From Flavobacterium fluviatile (GTDB lineage Bacteria > Bacteroidota > Bacteroidia > Flavobacteriales > Flavobacteriaceae): DNA of 64,000 nucleotides. Both the position numbers and the translations under genes were made by a program. Every line of letters begins with the position of its first letter. Position 1 is the first letter of the stretch. Below the pieces are notes generated by a model. That model did no database searches. It had not been told where the DNA came from and saw only the letters and a list, made by a program, of their open reading frames with translations. Positions 59,001-64,000 of this stretch are shown piece by piece. The stretch is taken from positions 62,001 to 126,000 of the forward strand of contig NZ_JAADZW010000001.1 in NCBI RefSeq assembly GCF_010645065.1, read 5' to 3'.

Positions 59001-59203
59001 GGTAGAGGACCAACTCCATCGGTTACTTGACCGGATATTTGTTTTTCAATTGCTAGTACTGTGGAGGTGTCCATACCTATGGCAATTGTAGAAGCATGCA
59101 TTTGAAATAGAGAAATTACAAAGATTAGTGATGTTAATTTCCATTTTTTATCAAATTTGGACAATAAAAGGGTATGACCCTTCATATGAGAGCGATTTTT
59201 CAT
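56015..59203 (-). CDS. SusC-family TonB-dependent outer-membrane transporter
   Basis: This 1062-residue protein has a signal peptide (SLIFVISLFQMHAS) and a CarboxypepD-like domain (ISGQVTDGVGPLPGVNVNIKG). The TonB-box-like EVVVVGYTAKKK near residue 133, the plug (LLIRGKSTLGNNSPLIIIDGIYS, LKDGAAAIYGARAANGVILITT) and a C-terminal barrel ending in MGFNINF follow. There is no N-terminal STN domain, so it is not coupled to a FecR/sigma pair. It is the first gene of a two-gene SusC/SusD operon, preceded by unusual leader hairpins, and is divergent from the SusC at 60064. The two likely import different oligosaccharide sizes or types from the same algal polymer. Confidence 0.95.
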   Translation of the reverse strand: MKNRSHMKGHTLLLSKFDKKWKLTSLIFVISLFQMHASTIAIGMDTSTVLAIEKQISGQVTDGVGPLPGVNVNIKGTTSGTTTDFDGKFTLTVKDHNAILVFSYIGFKTKEVAVANITMPIVLEESSAALDEVVVVGYTAKKKGEVTGSISTLNSKELQNTSNNDVAKSLSGKVPGLIVVDRGGYPGQTGNMTLLIRGKSTLGNNSPLIIIDGIYSSDFSYLAPQDIESMSILKDGAAAIYGARAANGVILITTKRGKTGKTKINISSTYSLSSFSVKTKFMSSEQYAIYNNEIAERNGTAPKYTQEDIDRYAAGNDPLNYPNTNWADLTFAQNSPLRRTAVNLSGGSETVNYFVSADNMDQVGMFKSGDVNFKQNQIRSNLDIKIGDDFKLGVDLNGRFGVNNQPGVDLGYIYKHIYTNEPTQVGIYPNGLVAWGGENGSNPAIMSSSESGFVTQTDNNLRGRFSYDWDLHKITKGLSIKGYAGIRKMSNDIKNWYTPWTVYQYIPSSGQYVASTGFSQQGNQNILRESFWKFDEVMLNSTLHYTTVIGEKHSINSFIGAEQITSKQRTFWAQRTGFPSKDHAELFAGSDSGQISSGSSAEWGRVNYFGSLSYDYAKKYYVDVTFRRDGSSNFGPGKQFGSFPGVALSWAINNENFMQNLTWINSLRLRASAAQMGNDQIEGFQYQTSYNYGGNTNVPQPNYYILGTSGIRNNGYVSSNVPNPDITWEKAFMRNIGLNFSLFDNRLTGDANYFYQKRKDILITKAAAIPDAVGLNLPQQNLGKVDNYGYEFQLAWADKIGAVGYNIGGNFTQAKNKVVYMAEAADVPEGLKREGHPLDSYITYPTNGLFKSQEEVDNAPAKLAGTVPGEPYYIDTNKDGKIDSNDRVRLFSSNVPQIQFGLSGGVNYKGFDFNFLFQGQAKAKTLVFFDQAGAKPEFVFTDRWTPDNPNATYPRAFAQGDKYSGQQSPFTNTLNAGFEGADLYYRDASFVRLKEVELGYTFSKDQMKFGDLKLFVRGFNLLTMFSDIYDLGLDPEATGYNNFRESTYPSLKSVSMGFNINF

Positions 59204-59225
59204 ATTTTTGCTTTGATTTTTTTGG

Positions 59226-59242
59226 TTAAAAGTTTCTTTTAA
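59226..59242 (-). promoter_or_regulatory. Small hairpin next to the minus-strand SusC start
   Basis: TTAAAAG (59226-59232) and CTTTTAA (59236-59242) are perfect inverse copies around TTT. The hairpin lies 22 bases upstream of the SusC start codon and could shape ribosome access. Confidence 0.4.
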
Positions 59243-59254
59243 TCATTAATTAAA

Positions 59255-59286
59255 CCCGATCGGGAAATGTGCCAGCATTTTCCGAT
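59255..59286 (-). promoter_or_regulatory. Overlapping, mutually exclusive hairpins in the SusC leader
   Basis: A perfect palindrome CCCGATCGGG (59255-59264) overlaps an 11-bp inverted repeat ATCGGGAAATG (59259-59269)/CATTTTCCGAT (59276-59286, one wobble). The ATCGGG segment can pair with only one partner at a time. This is the arrangement expected of an attenuator or antisense-RNA target, though no regulator is identified. Confidence 0.45.
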
Positions 59287-59824
59287 TTTTTATTTAATGT
59301 GACTAGTGGCTTGTTTTTTTACTGCATAGTTTTTTTTTAAGATTAATAATAATAAAGTATCATACAAATGAACTAAATCAATACAATGGAATAGTACTTC
59401 ATTTTACCTTTCGTAAGCATTTTTTTACCATATTTTTAAATTTGATAATTTTTAAGTCGTTTCCTATAGAAATTAATAATTTATATATCAGTAGAAATTG
59501 TATTTGATAGCAATAATAATGTAACAAATAGTAGTTCTTTTTAATAAATAGCATATATAGTTATTAGTTTTTATAATAATTGCATTTTTAAAGTATTCAG
59601 TTCCCTCTTTAATATTATTGTCAATTTAAAATTCTTTGGAAAGGTTTTGACCAAGTTTATTTTAACCTTGAAGATTTCCATTACCACCCTATAATTGTGT
59701 TACAAGACTGATGGGCGTAGGAAAATTAAAAATTAATTTTTGTATTTTAATTAGTCCTACTTATAAGGAATTTCCATTTTTCAGTTTAAAATTACAGCGT
59801 CAAAATATCTTTTTTCTGGAAAGG

Positions 59825-59837
59825 TAAAATAGTGCTA
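59825..59837 (+). promoter_or_regulatory. Shared motif TAAAATAGTGCTA, copy 3
   Basis: It is identical to 30729-30741 and 42681-42693. It lies 226 bases before the plus-strand SusC start, and the complementary AAAATAGT core faces it about 40 bases downstream. Confidence 0.5.
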
Positions 59838-60063
59838 CTATCGGGTAATTTTATTAAAAGTACTTTACTACTATTTTATTTTATTTGTAGAAATAATTAA
59901 TGATTTTTTAACATATAATAATTTATCAGAACTATTTCTACTGATAATTAATTTTAAAAGCAACTTCACTATCGTTGAAAATTTAGAATAGAAGTTGCAA
60001 TCTATTTAGATAAAAAAGTTTGCTTTAATCAATTAAAACTAAATAATAACTAAACTTTAAAAA

Positions 60064-63000
60064 ATGAAAATGAGAAAAATGGACAAATCGAAAAGGAAAG
60101 GGTTAGGCTTTTCGTGGATCTTACTTCTTTTGCTTTTGTTTACTTTGGGAACCTATGCTCAGGAAATAACGGTTAAAGGAACGGTGATAGGTGCTGATGA
60201 TAAAATTCCCATTCCAGGAGTGAATGTGCAAGTTAAAGGAACATCAAAAGTTGAAAGTACAGATTTTGATGGTAATTATAGTATAACGGCAAAGGTTGGG
60301 GACTTATTGATCTTTAGTAGTATCGGAATGAAGACAAAAAATATTAACGTACAAGGTTCTACACTCAATGTATCTTTAAATGTTGCTTCACAGGAATTAA
60401 ATGAAGTTGTAGTAATTGGTTATGGAACAACTACTAAAAAAGAACTTACAGGAGCAGTTGGAAGTGTAAAAGCCTCTGATATAGAAAACCAAATTACGTC
60501 TGATTTAGGAAATGCGTTACAAGGTCAAATTGCTGGGGTAAACGTAACAAATTCTTCTGTGCCAGGAGCGTCTTCAGAAATTCTGATAAGAGGAATAACT
60601 TCGATTTCGGGTTCAAATACCCCCCTATATGTGGTAGATGGCATTCCACAAGAAGGTGATCCAAGAATAAGTCCAAATGAAGTAGAAAGTATTGATGTAT
60701 TGAAGGATGCGGCTTCAGCGGCTATTTATGGTACTCGTGGAGCGTCTGGTGTTATTTTGATAACTACTAAAAAAGGCAAATCTGGTGCAATGTCGGTTCG
60801 TATGGACGGAAGTTATGGTTTTGAGCGTATTGGAGATGGTCAACCTTTGTTAAATGCTGTCGATCAAACCTATATGAATATGGTACAAGATAGAAACCTA
60901 AACGGAAGCAAGGATGATGTTATCAATATTGGTCCTTTAACTGAAAATCCAGATCGTTTTCAGTACGATACTGATTTGTCGTCTTTATTATTTATTGATG
61001 ATGCTTCCACACAAAACTATACTTTGAATGTTAGTGGTGGTGATAAAAACTTAAAATATTCATTTGTCGGGGGTTTTTTTGATAGAAAAGGTATTATTTA
61101 CAAATCTGGTTTTCAACGATTCAATACCAGAGCCAATGTAAACTTCAAAAAGGATAAATGGACGGTAGATATTGGAGGAGGTATGACTTCTGAACTTAAC
61201 AATAGAGGTGCGGCAAATACCGTGAACCAATTGATTCGTTACCAACCTACGCAAAGTTTATTAGATGTAAGTGCTGACAATGTTGATTCTTATGGAGGTG
61301 ACGATTTTAATACAAATGTTTCCATTTTGAACAGTTTAAATATAACCGATGTCCAAAAGTCTACTAGAGCTTTTACGAATCTTTCGTTAGGCTATCAAAT
61401 ATTCAAAGGTTTGGATTTCAGTACACGTGTAGGTCTGAACGAATACAATAGTACACGCAAAATATTTCGTCCTACACAATCTGTTTATGATGCTACAAGA
61501 CAAGAGTACTACGAACAACCAAGCTCAATTTCTCAGGATGCAGCAAGACGTGTTGCAATTACATGGGATGCATCTTTAACGTACCAAAAAACCATTTTAG
61601 ATGCTCATAAGTTTACATTTACTGCTGCTGTCTCAAGAGAGTCGTATGAGAATGAAGAATTTCAGGTGTCAAAAGCTGATATATCAGACAATAATATCGA
61701 TGTCATTAATAGTGCTACAGGCGTAGCCAGTGCACAATCAGGTTTTGATTATAAGACTAGGTTGGCAGGTTATATTGCCAGATTACAATATGATTATAAA
61801 GGGCGATATTTACTAAGTTCAAGTATTAGGAGAGACGGTTCGTCTCGTTTTGCTGAACAAAATCGATGGGGTATGTTTCCTTCGTTCTCGTTAGGATGGA
61901 ACGTTTCTGAAGAAAAATTTTGGGAACCAATTAAAGGAGTCGTGAGTAACTTTAAACTTAGATTTAGTAGTGGTACGGTAGGGAATCAAAACTTTAGGGA
62001 TTATTTTTATTCGACCTCTATTTACCGTGGTATTGATTATTCGTTTGGCCCATCTTCTTTAAGTGGTGGTGCTATACAAACTTCCATTGGAAATACCGAT
62101 GTAAAATGGGAAACCTCTCAACAAAATAATATTGGTTTTGATCTGGCTTTCTTAAAAAGCAAATTAACAATTACAGGGGAATATTATAGGACAAATAAAG
62201 AGGATATGTTATTTAATCTTACATTACCTCCTTCTGTAGGGTTGGATGATACTTCTAGTGGTTTTTTACCAAATTCAACGCGACCACTATACAATTCTAA
62301 TCAAGTAGTTTTGAATATTGGAAATATGGTTAATAGTGGATATGAGCTTGCGATCGGTTATCGAGACAATATTGGTAAATTAAAATATAGAATGAACGGT
62401 ACTTTTAGTACGAACGAAAACAAAGTAACTAAAATTATTGATGGTTTAGACAAGCCTATTCTAACTAATGATTCAGGTATAATTCCGGGTCCAGCGAATG
62501 CATTAACACAAATTACGGCTATTGCAAAGGGTTATGAGGCTGGAGCATTCTTTGTATTTACTACAGATGGAATTGTAGATACACCAGAAAAATTGGCAGC
62601 TTATAAAAAATTAGATCCAAATGCACAGATGGGAGACTTAATTTATAAAGATAATGATGGTGACGGAACTGTGCGTTCTTCTGGAGATAGAGTTTATGCA
62701 GGAAGTGGTCTTCCAAAGTACGAAATAGGATACAGTTTAAATCTTGATTACCGTAATTTTGACTTTTCAATGAACATTTATTCAGCAATTGGTCATGAAA
62801 TTGTAAATGGAGCTAGAGCTACAGCTTTAGGGTACGGAAGAGGACAAGAACTATTAGATAGTTACTCCGATGTAAATCCAACAGGATCGCTTCCAGCATA
62901 TAGAGGAATATATTCTGCACATCCAAATTATACTCCAAATACCGATTTGTATATCGAAGACGGTTCTTATATGAGAATCCGTAATTTAACCTTAGGGTAT

Positions 63001-63198
63001 AGTTTATCTAAAAAAGTGACTTCGGCGATGGGAATAGACCGCTTCAGGCTTTACTTTACAGGGCAAAACCTATTCACCTTTACTAAATATACAGGTTATG
63101 ATCCTGAAGTTGGAGGAAATGTAAATTCAAGAGGATTAGATAAAGGGAATTATCCATTATCAAAAATGTACTCGTTGGGATTAAACTTTAATTTTTAA
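60064..63198 (+). CDS. SusC-family TonB-dependent outer-membrane transporter
   Basis: This 1044-residue protein has a signal peptide (LLLLLFTLGTYAQ) and a CarboxypepD-like domain (VKGTVIGADDKIPIPGVNVQVKG). A TonB-box-like EVVVIGYGTTTKKELTG near residue 112, the plug (ILIRGITSISGSNTPLYVVDGIP, LKDAASAAIYGTRGASGVILI) and a barrel ending in SLGLNFNF follow. It has no STN domain. It is followed three bases later by a SusD lipoprotein gene cut by the window end. The leader carries the shared 13-bp motif, suggesting control with the anhydrogalactose operon and the second GH16. Start alternatives at Met3 and Met6 exist, of which Met3 (MRKMDKSKRK) is equally plausible. Confidence 0.95.
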   Translation: MKMRKMDKSKRKGLGFSWILLLLLLFTLGTYAQEITVKGTVIGADDKIPIPGVNVQVKGTSKVESTDFDGNYSITAKVGDLLIFSSIGMKTKNINVQGSTLNVSLNVASQELNEVVVIGYGTTTKKELTGAVGSVKASDIENQITSDLGNALQGQIAGVNVTNSSVPGASSEILIRGITSISGSNTPLYVVDGIPQEGDPRISPNEVESIDVLKDAASAAIYGTRGASGVILITTKKGKSGAMSVRMDGSYGFERIGDGQPLLNAVDQTYMNMVQDRNLNGSKDDVINIGPLTENPDRFQYDTDLSSLLFIDDASTQNYTLNVSGGDKNLKYSFVGGFFDRKGIIYKSGFQRFNTRANVNFKKDKWTVDIGGGMTSELNNRGAANTVNQLIRYQPTQSLLDVSADNVDSYGGDDFNTNVSILNSLNITDVQKSTRAFTNLSLGYQIFKGLDFSTRVGLNEYNSTRKIFRPTQSVYDATRQEYYEQPSSISQDAARRVAITWDASLTYQKTILDAHKFTFTAAVSRESYENEEFQVSKADISDNNIDVINSATGVASAQSGFDYKTRLAGYIARLQYDYKGRYLLSSSIRRDGSSRFAEQNRWGMFPSFSLGWNVSEEKFWEPIKGVVSNFKLRFSSGTVGNQNFRDYFYSTSIYRGIDYSFGPSSLSGGAIQTSIGNTDVKWETSQQNNIGFDLAFLKSKLTITGEYYRTNKEDMLFNLTLPPSVGLDDTSSGFLPNSTRPLYNSNQVVLNIGNMVNSGYELAIGYRDNIGKLKYRMNGTFSTNENKVTKIIDGLDKPILTNDSGIIPGPANALTQITAIAKGYEAGAFFVFTTDGIVDTPEKLAAYKKLDPNAQMGDLIYKDNDGDGTVRSSGDRVYAGSGLPKYEIGYSLNLDYRNFDFSMNIYSAIGHEIVNGARATALGYGRGQELLDSYSDVNPTGSLPAYRGIYSAHPNYTPNTDLYIEDGSYMRIRNLTLGYSLSKKVTSAMGIDRFRLYFTGQNLFTFTKYTGYDPEVGGNVNSRGLDKGNYPLSKMYSLGLNFNF

Positions 63199-63201
63199 TT
63201 T

Positions 63202-64000
63202 ATGATTATGAAACGATTTATTTATAAATATACTTCAATAGTTTTGGCTGTCGGGTTTTTGAATTCCTGTAGTCCAGATTTAACAGAAACAAACCCAAAT
63301 TATACCGATTCAAGTAATTATTGGAATAATTTGACAGAAACAAACAAAGGGCTTACGTCGGCATACGCTACATTATTATCACAGTTTGTGCTCAATATGA
63401 GAGAAGAGGCTGTACGTTCTGATATGGGTTGGTACTCTACAGTACGACCTACACCTTTTCCAACCACAGATTTAGGGTACACATTTTGGTATCAAACCTA
63501 TGGTAATGATAATCAGTTTATTGAGCGTCATTGGGCAGCTTGCTACAGAGGAACCTTTAGAGCCAATCAAGTTATTGAGGCATTAGAAAAAATTAAGGCT
63601 TCGTCTGACAATGAAAAATGGACACAACAAATGGCAGAAGCACGTTTTTTAAGAGGTCTTTTCCATTTTTACTTGCATACCTCTTTTAACAAAGGAAGAA
63701 TAATTATTGATGATCATACGCCTGTTACAAATGAAGATTTTTTTAGATCAACTTCTTCCTCCGATGCTGTTTTAGCCTTTTTTAGAGCAGATCTTAAGTA
63801 CGCCTATGACAATTTACCACCAACAAGAACTCCCGAAGAGTTGGGAAGGGCTACCAAAGGTGCTGCTGCTACACTTTTAGGAACTAGTTATTTGTACCAA
63901 GAAGAATATGAAGCTGCTAAAGTTTACCTAAATGATGTCATTACCAATTCTGCTTACAAATATTCTCTTGTAACGGATATGAGTAAATTATTTACTACAG
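63202..64000 (+). CDS. SusD-family lipoprotein, truncated by the window end
   Basis: The reading frame opens at ATG 63202 (a second in-frame ATG is at 63208) with MIMKRFIYKYTSIVLAVGFL and the lipobox NSCSP. It continues open to the window edge with typical SusD text: WNNLTETNKGLTSAYATL, CYRGTFRANQVIEALEKI, QMAEARFLRGLFHFYLHT, RATKGAAATLLGTSYLYQ-like helices. About 266 residues are visible, roughly half a SusD. It pairs with the SusC gene ending three bases upstream. Confidence 0.92.
   Translation, partial: MIMKRFIYKYTSIVLAVGFLNSCSPDLTETNPNYTDSSNYWNNLTETNKGLTSAYATLLSQFVLNMREEAVRSDMGWYSTVRPTPFPTTDLGYTFWYQTYGNDNQFIERHWAACYRGTFRANQVIEALEKIKASSDNEKWTQQMAEARFLRGLFHFYLHTSFNKGRIIIDDHTPVTNEDFFRSTSSSDAVLAFFRADLKYAYDNLPPTRTPEELGRATKGAAATLLGTSYLYQEEYEAAKVYLNDVITNSAYKYSLVTDMSKLFTT

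Larger units (their letters stand above)
59204..60063. promoter_or_regulatory. Divergent regulatory region between two SusC genes
   Basis: This 860-bp gene-free region serves both SusC operons. The minus-strand leader holds overlapping palindromes (59226-59286). The plus side has TAAAATAGTGCTA at 59825-59837. At 59868-59879 the minus strand reads AAAATAGTAGTA, giving a facing half-motif. No other gene or small RNA can be supported. Confidence 0.65.

Overview
The window is A+T-rich DNA from a marine alga-associated member of the Flavobacteriia (phylum Bacteroidota). The evidence is four SusC-type TonB transporters paired with SusD lipoproteins (the last SusD is cut by the window end), Por-type (T9SS) C-terminal sorting domains, a hybrid two-component regulator, a FecI/FecR pair, TAnnTTTG-type -7 promoter elements and weak ribosome binding sites. 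Almost the whole window is a large polysaccharide utilisation region aimed at sulfated red-algal galactans, most likely carrageenan or furcellaran. No rRNA, tRNA, CRISPR array, transposase or phage gene was seen.

Region 1 (1-18.9 kb) is a sulfatase/exo-hydrolase block. It holds a decayed SASA-type esterase, a decayed lipoprotein sulfatase, a GH110 alpha-1,3-galactosidase, an intact sulfatase, a 1376-residue hybrid two-component sensor/regulator, and a tight run of sulfatase, esterase, sulfatase, interrupted sulfatase and GH2 beta-galactosidase. Region 2 (19.2-29.2 kb) differs in kind: ECF sigma factor, FecR anti-sigma factor, an STN-containing SusC and its SusD, then a GDPD-like/alkaline phosphatase fusion and a PI-PLC-like lipoprotein. 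I read it as an outer-membrane uptake system for a phosphorylated, probably inositol- or glycerol-phosphodiester, substrate sitting inside the galactan locus.

Region 3 (29.4-37.6 kb) is an AraC regulator followed by the 3,6-anhydro-D-galactose catabolic operon: RhaT-like symporter, enolase-superfamily cycloisomerase, aldehyde dehydrogenase, 2-keto-3-deoxygalactonate kinase, its 6-phosphate aldolase, and a DUF4380-like secreted protein. Region 4 (37.7-53.7 kb) holds the depolymerising enzymes: a large GH2 beta-galactosidase, two tandem kappa-carrageenase-like GH16 enzymes, GH127, two sulfatases, a GH129-like enzyme, and a third GH16 with an extra C-terminal beta-sandwich. Region 5 (54.2-64 kb) has two divergent SusC/SusD pairs.

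Together: secreted GH16 enzymes cut the polymer, SusC/SusD pairs import oligosaccharides, periplasmic sulfatases strip sulfate, GH127/GH129 remove 3,6-anhydro-D-galactose and GH2/GH110 remove galactose. Anhydrogalactose then enters the cytoplasm and is turned into pyruvate and glyceraldehyde 3-phosphate. Substrate assignment rests on family knowledge and gene context. A 13-bp motif, TAAAATAGTGCTA, occurs before three separate transcription units (30.7, 42.7 and 59.8 kb) and may mark a common regulon. Three genes in the first 17 kb carry stops or frameshifts, so the sulfatase arm is partly decayed unless these are sequencing errors.
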